The notes: generated by a model not told the origin, from the letters alone. Positions 17,831-26,043 are shown, counted from the first letter of the stretch. The stretch is 64,000 nt of DNA from Haloprofundus salinisoli (GCF_020097815.1 NZ_CP083663.1:310001-374000); one strand, 5' to 3'. A program made the numbers and translations.

Positions 17831-19459
17831 TCACTCGAACTTTATCTCTCTCGCTCCGACGACGACGGCCAGCGCCGCGGCCGCGACCACCGCCACGCCG
17901 ATACCGACGGGGAACGGTCGACGCCCGCCGTCGTCGCTTGCCCGCCAGTCGGCGGTGAACACTCGGGTGTAGTAGCCCGCCGCCCCTTCACCGTCGAGGG
18001 CGACGACGACCTCTCGGTTCTCGCGCGCGGAGTGATTGTTCCAGTTGAGACTGCCCACAAGCGCCGTCTCGCCGTCGACGACGACCCCTTTTGCGTGCAC
18101 CTTTCCGTATCGTCCCCGTGGGTCGGCGAGGCGGACCGACAGGGGCGCGTCGGTCCGGTCGGCCCACTCGTTCAGTTCCGCCGCCAGCGCTTGGTTCTCC
18201 CCCTCGACGTACCACGCGCTCGACAGCAGGATTCGGACGCGGACGCCGCGTTCTGCGGCCCGCGTCGTCGCCCGGACGAACGGCTGTCGAGGACCGCCGA
18301 CGGTCGGTTGGAGCACGTCTATCGACTTCTCGGCCCCGTCCAGCTCGGCGACGACCGCATCCTCGGCGTTTCCGGGGGCGGTGAGCAGTCGCACGCGCTC
18401 GGCGCGGACGGAACGGTGGTCGAACTCGCCCGCGTACGAGTCGCTCGCGGGGTCGGGGTCGACGAACGTCGCGTTGCGGCGGTGTTCGGACCACCGCTTC
18501 GCGTCGCGCCAGCCGGCGTCAGCCTCGAACACGGCAGCGAGCTCGTCGGCCGTCTCCGCGTCGTCGATTCGGACCCCCCAGCCTCGGCTGTCGCGGCCGC
18601 CGGTGCCGCCGGGTTTCCAGTTCTCGGTGAGCACGAGCGCCGAGTCGTCGGCGACGGCGTACTTGGCGTGGTGGTAGCTGTACCGCGCGCGCTCGCCGTG
18701 GACGACGCGTATCTCGACGCCCGCGGCCGCGAGCTCGTCGAGCAGTCGGGCCTGCCGCTTCGAGACGCCGCCGACTGGCCCCCCTTCGACCAGAACGCGC
18801 ACGTCGACGCCGCGGTCGGTGGCCCGTCGGAGCGCTGCTACGACGCGTTCGGAGGTGACGGTGTAGCCCGCGAGCAGGAGTCGGTCGTCGGCCGCTCGGA
18901 GGGTTTCGAGGGGGAGTTCGGGAGAGTCGGGGAGGACGAACGCCGTCGTGTCGGCCGGTCCCGTCTCGACGACCGGCCGGGGCTCGAAGCCGCGCGGCCG
19001 CCACTGTGGGTCGGCGTCGCGGAGCCAACGCTCGCCCTCCGGCGCGCGGCCGTACGTGACTTCGTCGACGACACGGCCGTCGCGTCGGAGGACGAGACGC
19101 TCACCCGCGTTCGACAGCGAGAGTGTGGCCTCGACGACCGGTACGTCTGTCAGGTTCCGGGCGGCTGCAGGGTCGGACGCGAGTGCGACCCGACCGGGTG
19201 AGGGGAGCGAAACGGTCGACTCACCGTCCGAGAGCGTCCAGTTGCCGCCGCCCTCGATGTCGACGGCGACGAACTCGCCGGCGTCGCCGTCGTGGACGGG
19301 GTTCGGATACAGTTCGACGATGCGGCCGGAGGCGTTCGTCGCGTCGTCCGCGCCCGTCGCGTCGCTCGGCTCGGCGGCACTCGTCGGCACCGCCGCCGGC
19401 GACGCCACTCCCGCGCAGACGGCGAGCAGACAGCAGACGACCGCGAGACGCCGGAACAC
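17831..19459 (-). CDS. Secreted, membrane-anchored phospholipase-D-like protein
   Basis: 542 aa. Sec-type signal peptide (about 1-28), then a beta-rich domain (about 45-140) resembling a lamin-tail domain (GRIVELYPNPVHDGDAGEFV). Two PLD domains follow with complete HKD motifs: His264-x-Lys266...Asp271 (HHAKYAVAD) and His455-x-Lys457...Asp462 (VHAKGVVVD), each followed by the Asn/Trp-containing strand (LTENW, GSLNWNNHS). A single C-terminal transmembrane helix (about 515-534) ends in a short charged tail, so the catalytic part faces outside. Paired HKD domains act on phosphodiesters; lipid or nuclease specificity is unknown. Convergent with the S1/DHH gene. Confidence 0.88.
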   Translation of the reverse strand: MFRRLAVVCCLLAVCAGVASPAAVPTSAAEPSDATGADDATNASGRIVELYPNPVHDGDAGEFVAVDIEGGGNWTLSDGESTVSLPSPGRVALASDPAAARNLTDVPVVEATLSLSNAGERLVLRRDGRVVDEVTYGRAPEGERWLRDADPQWRPRGFEPRPVVETGPADTTAFVLPDSPELPLETLRAADDRLLLAGYTVTSERVVAALRRATDRGVDVRVLVEGGPVGGVSKRQARLLDELAAAGVEIRVVHGERARYSYHHAKYAVADDSALVLTENWKPGGTGGRDSRGWGVRIDDAETADELAAVFEADAGWRDAKRWSEHRRNATFVDPDPASDSYAGEFDHRSVRAERVRLLTAPGNAEDAVVAELDGAEKSIDVLQPTVGGPRQPFVRATTRAAERGVRVRILLSSAWYVEGENQALAAELNEWADRTDAPLSVRLADPRGRYGKVHAKGVVVDGETALVGSLNWNNHSARENREVVVALDGEGAAGYYTRVFTADWRASDDGGRRPFPVGIGVAVVAAAALAVVVGAREIKFE

Positions 19460-19536
19460 GGGACGGGGTGGTCCCGTCTCCGGGGATAAACGTTCGCTTC
19501 GGTGTTTTTTTGCCTCCGACAGACGGTGAGACTGTC

Positions 19537-19785
19537 ATGGTCACTGTCGACATCGTAACCGGTCTCGAACTGGCGGGCTACGCCCTCGGCGCGCTCGGCG
19601 GCGCGCTCGTCTTCATGGAGTTCTTCCAGGAACCGACGTACGTCGAGTACGACCCGGACTTCAACGGCTACACTATCGACATCTCGCCGCAGGAGGTCCG
19701 CGAGCACACGTGGCTCGGCCGTGTCGGCGGCTTCTCCATCGCACTCGGATTCGCGCTGCTGTTCCTCTCGACGTTTCTCGCGTGA
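19537..19785 (+). CDS. Small haloarchaeal membrane protein
   Basis: 82 aa. Two hydrophobic helices (LELAGYALGALGGALVFMEFF at about 10-30 and GGFSIALGFALLFLSTFLA at the C-terminus) flank an acidic aromatic loop (PTYVEYDPDFNGYTIDISPQEVREHTWLG). No family recognised, though the even spacing and codon use support a real gene. The frame continues upstream, but Met at 19537 is the first Met with protein-like sequence after it. It converges on the HEAT-repeat gene with a 19-bp gap. Confidence 0.75.
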   Translation: MVTVDIVTGLELAGYALGALGGALVFMEFFQEPTYVEYDPDFNGYTIDISPQEVREHTWLGRVGGFSIALGFALLFLSTFLA

Positions 19786-19804
19786 AAACTGAGACCGCCT
19801 CCCC

Positions 19805-21127
19805 TTACGCCGTCGGCGTCGTCGCTTCGAGCGACTGCTTGGCCTGCTCGACTTCGTGCTGGACGATGAACGAGTTGTCGTCGGTGTGTTCGGCGACGGC
19901 TTCCAGCGCCTTCTCGGTGCCGATCTGGCGAAGCGCCCAGGCGGCGCTCGCGCGGACGTTCGGACTCGCGTCGTCTTCGAGCGTGTCGGCCAGCGGTTCG
20001 ACGGCGCGAGTGTCGCCGATGAGACCGAGCGCGCGTGCGGCGTGCGGTCGGACGTTGTCGTTCTCCATGACGAGTTTGTCCGCCAGCGGCTGCGTCGCCT
20101 CCTCGCTGCCGATCTCGCCGAGCGCCTTGAACGTCACCTTCTGCAGGGCTGGGTCCTTGTCGGAGTCGACGTAGTCGACGAGCGTCTCGACGGCGTCGAG
20201 CGCGCCCGTCCCCATCTTACCGAGCGCTCTGATGCTCGGTTTGTCGCGCTTCTGTGCGCGCTGGTGCATCGCGTCGAACGCGCGGGCGTCGTTCATCCGC
20301 GTGATGGCTTCGAGACAGTGCTTCTCCATGAAGTCCGACTGGAGGCTGTCGAGCGCGAGCAGCACCATCTCGACGTTGCCGCGCTTCTCGTGCTCCTTCA
20401 GCGCGCTCCACTCCGGCGGGTAGTCCTTGTAGTGGCCGAGCACGTCGTAGAAGCCCTCGACTTCGAGCTGTTCGCGCGTCTCCAAATCGTCCCACTCCTG
20501 GGCGTCTTCGAGGTCCGACTCCAGCAAGTCGGTCGCTTCCAGGAGCGCCGCGATGGTCTCTTCGTCTTCGTCGGCGTCGAGAGACGCCGATTCGACGGTT
20601 TTCTCGACGGCGTCGAGCGCCGAGACGAGGTCGCTCTCGTCGCCCGTCGAGACGGTTGCGTCGATGACGGCGTCGCTCTCGTCGTCCTCCTCGAAGATGT
20701 CGGCGACGGTGTCGAGAAACGACTCGACGGCCTCTGCGATCTCGCTCTCGCCGCGGTCGGTCCACCGGGTGTCCTCGATTTTCGTCTTCGCGTTCTCTAC
20801 GTCCTCGACGACGTCCTCGGCGTACGGCCCGCGCTGGGATTCGAGGTCGTCACGCAGGTCGGAGAGGCGCGATTCGAGCTCCTCCTGCGGGCTCTCCTCG
20901 TCCTCGTCGTCGGGTTCGGACAGCTCTGCCGCTTCGATATCGGCGGCGATGATCTCCAGTGTCTGTTCGACCTCGTCGAGGTCGGCTTCCGTCTCCGCCG
21001 CGTCGAGTTTCTCCTCGGCGGTGTCGAGGCGCTCGTCGAGGCTCTCGGGCGTAATCTTGGAGGATTCGTCGGTGGCCGACTCCTCGTCGGGCGCCTCGGT
21101 GGGCGTCTCGTCGTCCCCGTCAGTCAT
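19805..21127 (-). CDS. Acidic HEAT-repeat protein
   Basis: 440 aa. The first half (about 1-235) is extremely acidic and predicted coiled or helical (repeated LDERLDTAEEKLDAAETEAD-type stretches). The second half (about 255-430) contains five or six HEAT repeats; clear copies are ALGKMGTGALDAVETLVDYV, ALGEIGSEEATQPLADKLV, ALGLIGDTRAVEPLADTLE and ALRQIGTEKALEAVAEH. Such proteins serve as scaffolds; PBS-lyase-like HEAT proteins in haloarchaea have no defined partner. The frame extends 46 codons upstream, but that part is Arg-rich; Met at 21127 starts the acidic protein. Confidence 0.88.
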   Translation of the reverse strand: MTDGDDETPTEAPDEESATDESSKITPESLDERLDTAEEKLDAAETEADLDEVEQTLEIIAADIEAAELSEPDDEDEESPQEELESRLSDLRDDLESQRGPYAEDVVEDVENAKTKIEDTRWTDRGESEIAEAVESFLDTVADIFEEDDESDAVIDATVSTGDESDLVSALDAVEKTVESASLDADEDEETIAALLEATDLLESDLEDAQEWDDLETREQLEVEGFYDVLGHYKDYPPEWSALKEHEKRGNVEMVLLALDSLQSDFMEKHCLEAITRMNDARAFDAMHQRAQKRDKPSIRALGKMGTGALDAVETLVDYVDSDKDPALQKVTFKALGEIGSEEATQPLADKLVMENDNVRPHAARALGLIGDTRAVEPLADTLEDDASPNVRASAAWALRQIGTEKALEAVAEHTDDNSFIVQHEVEQAKQSLEATTPTA

Positions 21128-21552
21128 ATGCTGAGTCTCCGCACGTGCGTCAAAAGAGCGTTTCCCTTTGGGCCCCCCACGACGGAGAGAAAACTGCGGC
21201 CACGACCCTACCCGCGCGGGACCATGACGAACCCGCGCCGTTCGTGGCCGCTGCCGGTCCAACACACTATGATAATGACCAGCATGGTACTAGTACACAT
21301 CCAACTATATGCATCTATCGCGGTGTATCAACATCGACGAACCACAGTTTGTCTGACCGAATGAGGGGAGTATCGACCCCACGACGACCGGTATCGCATC
21401 CGCGGCCTCATCGGACGGTACTCGATGGGGTAGAACGTTTCAGTTCAGTGCGAACAGATTGACGACTTGTCGGAAAGTATTTTTTGGAAAGCCGAAAAAG
21501 GATTTTTGTAGACTCAACTTTTAAGTGAATGGCGTCCCTACGAAGGAGTGCT
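21128..21552. other. Intergenic region upstream of dpsA
   Basis: 425 bp between divergent genes. From about 21260 it becomes AT-rich with no codon bias. A TATA-like TTTTAAG at about 21518-21524 and a Shine-Dalgarno GGAG at 21544-21547 belong to dpsA; a T-rich run lies at 21480-21485. No iron-box palindrome like that at 22436 was found here. I see no gene. Confidence 0.45.
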
Positions 21553-22098
21553 ATGAGTACCCAGAAGACCGTCCGTCAGCCTGCCGACGAGGTGGAGGAG
21601 ACAGCGCTTCGTATCGACAAGGACAAAGCCGAACAGATTATCGACGCGCTGAACACCGACCTCGCCAACGCGTACGTCCTCTACCACCAACTGAAGAAAC
21701 ACCACTGGAACGTCGAGGGCGCGGAGTTCCTCGAACTCCACCGCTTCCTCGAGGAGGCGTACGAACACGTCGAAGAAGGCGCGGACATCATCGCCGAGCG
21801 CGCACAGGCGCTCGGCGGCGTTCCCGTCGCCGGTCCGTCGAACCAGGAAGAGCGCGCCACCGTCGAGTTCGAAGGCGAGGACGTTTACGACGTCCGCACC
21901 TCGCTGGAGAACGACCTCGAAATGTACGGTGACATCATCGAGGACCTGCGCGAGCACATCCAGCTCGCCGGTAACCTCGGCGACCCGGCGACCGAGGAGA
22001 TCCTTCGGACCATTCTGGTCGAAGTCGAAGAGGACGCCCACCACATCGAGCACTACCTCGAGGACGACACGCTGGTGCTCGAAGAAGCGACGCACTGA
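21553..22098 (+). CDS. dpsA: DNA-protecting ferritin-like protein Dps
   Basis: 181 aa. Dps proteins form dodecamers, oxidise Fe(II) at inter-subunit sites and store it, protecting DNA from Fenton chemistry. The Dps signature is intact: KKHHWNVEGAEFLELHRFLEEAYEHVEEGADIIAER with candidate ferroxidase ligands His51, His63, Asp78 and Glu82. The acidic C-terminal helix is long (EEILRTILVEVEEDAHHIEHYLEDD). Met at 21553 has a Shine-Dalgarno GGAG six bases upstream; an upstream in-frame ATG at 21529 gives an unlikely basic extension. Monocistronic, ended by a T-rich terminator. Confidence 0.94.
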   Translation: MSTQKTVRQPADEVEETALRIDKDKAEQIIDALNTDLANAYVLYHQLKKHHWNVEGAEFLELHRFLEEAYEHVEEGADIIAERAQALGGVPVAGPSNQEERATVEFEGEDVYDVRTSLENDLEMYGDIIEDLREHIQLAGNLGDPATEEILRTILVEVEEDAHHIEHYLEDDTLVLEEATH

Positions 22099-22126
22099 GA
22101 CGAGGGCCCGTCGGCCGACCGGACGA

Positions 22127-22141
22127 TTCTTTTCTTTTTTC
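22127..22141 (+). terminator. T-rich terminator after dpsA
   Basis: TTCTTTTCTTTTTT-type pyrimidine/T tract about 30 nt after the dpsA stop, in GC-rich surroundings. Archaeal transcription ends at such T runs without needing a hairpin. Confidence 0.6.
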
Positions 22142-22266
22142 ACTCCCGCAGCGACGGCCACGCCGCTCGAAGGAGCAAGGTGCGGAGCCGCAGGTCCGTC
22201 CGGTGTCCGAGGAACGGTGAGGAGAGACGAAGCGCGGAGGTGACTTCGCCGGAGGGTTCGAGGAAA

Positions 22267-22428
22267 CTACCGCTCGAGAGCGACGGTGAAGTCGGTCGCT
22301 ATCCAGCCGTCGTTGTTTCCGTCTTCGGTGAATACGGTTCGGTTCTGTGAGGTTTGACACGCCGAAACGGAGAACTCGGGGTCCACCGGGCGGGCGGAGT
22401 CGTCGTCGCGGGCGTCGGAAACAGCCAT
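22267..22428 (-). CDS. 53-aa haloarchaeal protein with WIATD motif, iron-box promoter
   Basis: 53 aa, acidic. The C-terminal half reads NRTVFTEDGNNDGWIATD followed by FTVALER; small haloarchaeal proteins ending in a W-I-x-T/S-D-x-x-V-x-L motif are known as a DUF family (possibly DUF7331) without function. Start at 22428 (ATGGCTGTTTCC) fits a leaderless transcript, as the TATA-like ACATATTTTG lies centred about 29 nt upstream. The promoter has two TTAGG/CCTAA-type repeats flanking the TATA box, suggesting repression by a DtxR-family iron regulator. It lies 170 bp from dpsA, convergent. Confidence 0.72.
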   Translation of the reverse strand: MAVSDARDDDSARPVDPEFSVSACQTSQNRTVFTEDGNNDGWIATDFTVALER

Positions 22429-22435
22429 GGTCGTG

Positions 22436-22476
22436 TTAGGTGAGCCTAAAGCAAAATATGTTTTGGTTGCCCTAAA
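22436..22476 (-). promoter_or_regulatory. Two iron-box-like repeats around a TATA element
   Basis: Site 1 at 22436-22449 is TTAGGTGAGCCTAA, a perfect 5-bp inverted repeat with 4-nt spacer. Site 2 at 22462-22475, TTTGGTTGCCCTAA in its core, keeps the same spacing and geometry with one mismatched half. Between them is the AT-rich CAAAATATG that serves as the TATA region of the minus-strand gene. The TTAGG-N4-CCTAA form resembles the boxes of DtxR-family iron regulators (Idr/SirR in haloarchaea). Confidence 0.62.
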
Positions 22477-22543
22477 CCGAATTCGGTAGCGAACATCGCC
22501 GACCGAGCGGCGGAACGAGGCCGCAGACGCGCCGATAGCGGAT

Positions 22544-23224
22544 TCAGATAGCCAGCCACTCGGTCGAGAGCGATCGGTCGGGGAAGCGCCACCGATGCTC
22601 CGGCGTCTCGTCGCAGACTCGAAGTTCGACGACGGCGTCGAAGGACTCTGCGAGTTCGTCGACGAGCGGGTCGTCGCACGGGACCGAGAGGTGGTAGTGT
22701 GCCATACCGGAGACTGAGTTGACTCGTCCGCCGACGACGCTGACGAAACGCCGAACCGACTGGACGCCGTTTTCGTCGACGAGCGGCGAAAGCGAGTCGA
22801 AGCAGAGTCGGAGTTCGCCGGTGTCGAGCCCACCCGACATCTCGAACGCCGTGATGGCGTCGCCGATGGCCCACGATAGCGACCCGAGGTCGTCGGCTTC
22901 GACGTACTCTCTGGAGACCGGGCCACCGAGGCTCGACCCGGAGAGCCCTTCGGTCACCGCCGGACTACGGACCACCGCCGACTGCGAGACGACGCGGACC
23001 GAGTCGGTATCCTGCGAGCCGTTTCCGAGGCGCTCGTGGGTGTAGACGCCGTCGGTGAAGACGAACAGTCGTTTCCGCGACTCGGTGAGTGCGTCGCCGA
23101 GAAGTCGTCGAGTGAGGGCCTGTCGGGCGTCGAGCGCTGCGGACCCGACGACCAGGATGTTACACCCCCGGCGCTTCAACTCCGAGAGGGTCTGGGTGAC
23201 GGAATTTTGCCCGGGAGCGTTCAT
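22544..23224 (-). CDS. DUF7504-like haloarchaeal protein (RecA/KaiC-like fold)
   Basis: 226 aa, cytoplasmic. NAPGQNSVTQTLSELKRRGCNILVVGS at the start, TRRLLGDALTESRKRLFVFTDG, and LRLCFDSLSPLVDENGVQSVRRFVSVVGGRVNSVSGMAHYHL in the middle resemble haloarchaeal proteins with a degenerate RecA/KaiC-type fold (DUF7504 as I recall), in which the Walker A is weak: VVGSAALDARQAL replaces GxxxxGKT. They often accompany signal-transduction genes, but no such neighbour is adjacent here. Met at 23224 was preferred over an upstream frame extension rich in Arg and Thr. Divergent from the flavin oxidoreductase. Confidence 0.7.
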   Translation of the reverse strand: MNAPGQNSVTQTLSELKRRGCNILVVGSAALDARQALTRRLLGDALTESRKRLFVFTDGVYTHERLGNGSQDTDSVRVVSQSAVVRSPAVTEGLSGSSLGGPVSREYVEADDLGSLSWAIGDAITAFEMSGGLDTGELRLCFDSLSPLVDENGVQSVRRFVSVVGGRVNSVSGMAHYHLSVPCDDPLVDELAESFDAVVELRVCDETPEHRWRFPDRSLSTEWLAI

Positions 23225-23321
23225 TATTCGAAGAGAGACGACCGTGTGTACAATAAATATTGTGGGTATGACGTACCGACGAGTCGACAGTCGTTTTGTA
23301 GATGCCCTCGTAGCACCCACG

Positions 23322-24407
23322 ATGACGGATTCGCTGTTCAGTCCCCTGACTCTTCGCGGGACGCAGATTCCGAACCGTGTGATGGTTTCACCGATGTGTC
23401 AGTACTCGTCGCCCGACGGCGTCGCCACCGACTGGCACCGCGTCCACCTCGGGAGCCGAGCGGTGGGCGGGGCCGGTGTCGTGATGACCGAGGCGACGGC
23501 CGTCTCGCCGGAGGGGCGCATCTCGCCGGACGACCTCGGCATCTGGACGCAGGAGCAGGCGGACGCGCTCGCGCCCATCGCGTCGTTCATCCGCTCGCAG
23601 GGGAGCCAGCCGGCGATTCAGCTAGCTCACGCCGGGCGGAAGGCGAGCACTCATCGGCCGTGGGACGGCGGCGGTCCCGTCGCGCCCGACGAGCGAGGGT
23701 GGGAGGTGTACGGACCGACCGACGAACCGTGGCCGCGCGAGGAGTCGTATCCGAAGACGCACGCACTGGACGCCGACGACCTCGAAGCCGTCGTCAACCA
23801 GTTCGCAGAAGCCGCAAAGCGCGCGCATCTCGCCGGGTTCGAGATAGCCGAGGTCCACGCGGCCCACGGCTACCTCCTCCACGAGTTCCTCTCGCCGGTC
23901 ACCAACACCCGCGAGGACGACTACGGCGGCAGTTTCGAGAACCGAACGCGACTCGTCCGCGAGGTCACCTCGGCGGTCCGGACCGTCTGGCCCGACGATA
24001 AGCCCGTGTTCGTCCGCATCTCGGCGACCGACTGGTTGCCGGACCGCGAGTCGTGGGACCTCGAACAGTCGGTTCGCCTCGCACCGCTGCTTCGAGAGGT
24101 GGGTGCCGACCTCGTCGACGTGAGCTCCGGCGGTGTTCACCCCGACCAACAGATCACGAACACGGGCGCGGGTTACCAGGTCAAGTTCGCCGAGTCCATC
24201 CGCGAAGAGAGCGAGATGCCCGTCGGCGCAGTAGGCAAAATCACCGAAGCCGAACAGGCCGACCAGCTGATTCGGAACGAACGCGCCGACCTCGCCGTCG
24301 TCGGCCGCGAGTACCTCCGAGACCCCTACTTCACGCTCCACGCGGCCGAAAAACTCGGTGTCGACGTCGACTGGCCGGTGCAGTACCAGCGAGCGAAGCC
24401 GCGGTAA
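23322..24407 (+). CDS. Old-yellow-enzyme-type NADH:flavin oxidoreductase (YqjM-like)
   Basis: 361 aa FMN-dependent TIM barrel that reduces activated C=C bonds of enones or related substrates; the physiological substrate is unknown. Hallmarks: SPLTLRGTQIPNRVMVSPMCQYSSPDG, TEATAVSPEGRISPDDLGIW, QLAHAGRKAS (FMN contact), the catalytic EVHAAHGYLLHEFLSP and the conserved DDYGGSFENR, then VSSGGVHPDQQ and VGREYLRDPYF near the phosphate site. The Cys in MVSPMCQYS is a feature of the YqjM thermophilic-like class. Met at 23322 begins the domain although the frame is open 89 codons upstream. Confidence 0.93.
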   Translation: MTDSLFSPLTLRGTQIPNRVMVSPMCQYSSPDGVATDWHRVHLGSRAVGGAGVVMTEATAVSPEGRISPDDLGIWTQEQADALAPIASFIRSQGSQPAIQLAHAGRKASTHRPWDGGGPVAPDERGWEVYGPTDEPWPREESYPKTHALDADDLEAVVNQFAEAAKRAHLAGFEIAEVHAAHGYLLHEFLSPVTNTREDDYGGSFENRTRLVREVTSAVRTVWPDDKPVFVRISATDWLPDRESWDLEQSVRLAPLLREVGADLVDVSSGGVHPDQQITNTGAGYQVKFAESIREESEMPVGAVGKITEAEQADQLIRNERADLAVVGREYLRDPYFTLHAAEKLGVDVDWPVQYQRAKPR

Positions 24408-24499
24408 CCCGCTTCGCACGGAGCGCGGACCGTCCGGGAGTTGCGCCCGACTCGGTTGCGGACAAAGCCTTATTCAGGTCAGGCGACCAACGCGAAGCT

Positions 24500-25285
24500 A
24501 TGAGCCGCCGCGACGACGACGACCTCGAAGACCTCCTCGGGGAGTTAGAGGAGACGCTGTCGGAACTCCGATCCGAACTCCGCGAGGAGCGAGCCCCCCG
24601 CCGCCGACCCTTCGAACCGCCGACGCCGAGAGATATCCTCCGGTTCACCGAGGAGTACACCATCCCGACGGTCATCTCGACGCTGGAGGCGACGATTCAG
24701 GCGCTCGAACTGTTCCAGCGACTGCTGCGCCTGGCCGACCCCGAACGCGCGATACGCGAGGAGAGTCGGACCGCCCGCGAAACGACGCGTCGCCGCGCCG
24801 ACGACGTGGGTCGCGTCGCCGTCGACGGATTGGAGCGCGCGCTCTCGGAGCTTCAGCGCGCGCTCTCGGAGGCAGACCTCCCCGAGGACGGCGAGTCCCG
24901 CGACATCGTCGAAGAGGCCCGTCGGCTCTCCAGAGACATCGAGGACCGCCTCGCCGACAGCCAGCGACGCTCCCGCAACTCGGGACGGCGCGACCGCTCG
25001 ACGGACGACCGAACGCGGGCGAATCGGGAGCGAGACGGTCGGATGCGGCGAAACGATCGCAACGATGGGCTCAACGACGGAGCGGTCAGAATCGACGTCA
25101 GCGACGAGGAGAGCGACGACGCCGACGACGAACACGAGGAGCCCGAAGACCCCGACGACGCGCCGACAGTCGACATCGAGTCGGAACTGGATTCGATTCG
25201 TGACGAGGTCGAGCGGGCCGAACGCGGCGAGGAGCCCAAACCCGAGGGTGGAGAGGAGCCGAAAACCGAGGACGACGAGGAGTAG
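24500..25285 (+). CDS. Highly charged haloarchaeal coiled-coil protein, function unknown
   Basis: 261 aa. An acidic, helical N-terminus (DDLEDLLGELEETLSELRSEL) precedes a conserved segment (FEPPTPRDILRFTEEYTIP, then TVISTLEATIQALELFQRLLRLADPER), the only apolar part, which looks like an amphipathic or membrane-associating helix pair. The rest is long charged helices (ALSELQRALSEADLPEDGE) and a disordered acidic C-terminal third (about 180-261) rich in Asp, Glu and Pro. I recall such proteins as a haloarchaeal DUF (possibly DUF7547) without assigned role. Start at 24500 follows a TATA-like CCTTATTC. Confidence 0.75.
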   Translation: MSRRDDDDLEDLLGELEETLSELRSELREERAPRRRPFEPPTPRDILRFTEEYTIPTVISTLEATIQALELFQRLLRLADPERAIREESRTARETTRRRADDVGRVAVDGLERALSELQRALSEADLPEDGESRDIVEEARRLSRDIEDRLADSQRRSRNSGRRDRSTDDRTRANRERDGRMRRNDRNDGLNDGAVRIDVSDEESDDADDEHEEPEDPDDAPTVDIESELDSIRDEVERAERGEEPKPEGGEEPKTEDDEE

Positions 25286-25432
25286 CGACTCGGCACCGAA
25301 CTGGCGAACAGACGGTGAATCGAAGCGCACGACGGGTCACCGTACTCCCGCCTCGGCCGCCGTGGGCGACTCGTCAGGCTACTCGGGAGGGTGGCCGCCC
25401 CTTCTCTCAAAAACGTTCGCGGACGTTCGCGG

Positions 25433-25534
25433 TCAGCAGCAACAGCAGGGGGAACAGCACGGCGAGCAGGTGTATCGGTTTTCGGTGGTCGATTCGGCAC
25501 AGCAACCGGCTTCGGCACAGTCGTTCGATGGCAC
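25433..25534 (-). CDS. 33-aa cysteine-rich microprotein (ten Cys), GTG start
   Basis: Minus strand from GTG at 25534 to TGA at 25433. Ten of 33 residues are Cys: one at 6, a pair at 11-12, one at 23, a pair at 26-27 and a run of four at 30-33, giving the C-terminal CSPCCSPCCCC. A TATA box (CCAATATATGG, about 25558-25568) is centred about 27 nt upstream, so the GTG would be the first codon of a leaderless mRNA. An in-frame ATG at 25561 lies inside the TATA box and is unlikely. Divergent from an HxlR-type regulator with its own Cys cluster. The composition suggests a thiolate metal binder or redox buffer, like a minimal metallothionein; no family is recognised. Confidence 0.6.
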   Translation of the reverse strand: MPSNDCAEAGCCAESTTENRYTCSPCCSPCCCC

Positions 25535-25649
25535 GAGTAGTACTACGCCCGCCGCCGCCATATATTGGACAGTTTAGTGATATAAAGGAGCTTTCCGCGC
25601 GGAAACCCGCCGGCTACGTTTACCCGCCGTCGGTGCGTACCGGACCCCA
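25535..25649. promoter_or_regulatory. Divergent promoter region, Cys-rich microprotein / HxlR regulator
   Basis: 115 bp. The minus-strand TATA CCAATATATGG lies at about 25558-25568. The plus strand has GATATAAAGG at about 25578-25587 and ACGTTTAC at about 25614-25621, the latter about 30 nt before the regulator's ATG at 25650. The closeness of the two promoters makes cross-regulation by the HxlR protein plausible. Confidence 0.5.
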
Positions 25650-26042
25650 ATGACGGACGCGAACGGCGAAGACTGGCAGACGCTCTGGCATCGACTCCAC
25701 GAGACGCTCGGCGGGAAGTGGGCGTTCCACGTGCTCCGGTTACTCTCCGAACGGGACGCCGGATTCAACGAGATGCGCCGCGAACTCGACGGCGTGACGG
25801 CGAAGACGCTCTCGAAACGACTCGGGGAGCTCCGCTGCCACGGCCTCGTCAGTCGGAGCGTCGAGGCGACGTCGCCGCCGCGGACGCGCTACGCGCTGAC
25901 GCCGGAAGGAGAGCGGTTCGTCTCCGTGCTTCGAGACGTAGAGTCGCTGGTATCGGTCGCCGACTGCGGATGCGGTCGGGAGTGCGAAGTGCTCACCGTC
26001 GACGCCGACGCGACGGCGACAGTCTGCACTGAGGGATGCTAA
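25650..26042 (+). CDS. HxlR/MarR-type winged-helix regulator with C-terminal Cys cluster
   Basis: 130 aa. The core is a classic HxlR domain: LGGKWAFHVLRLLSERDAGFNEMRRELDGVTAKTLSKRLGELRCHGLVSRSVEATSPPRTRYALTPEGERF. After it comes a tail that family members usually lack, VADCGCGRECEV...CTEGC, with five Cys in the last 30 residues. HxlR proteins often sense thiol stress or electrophiles through Cys; this tail could bind metal or form disulfides. It converges with the DUF35 gene across one base and is divergent from the Cys-rich microprotein, which is the likely target. Confidence 0.88.
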   Translation: MTDANGEDWQTLWHRLHETLGGKWAFHVLRLLSERDAGFNEMRRELDGVTAKTLSKRLGELRCHGLVSRSVEATSPPRTRYALTPEGERFVSVLRDVESLVSVADCGCGRECEVLTVDADATATVCTEGC

Positions 26043-26043
26043 C

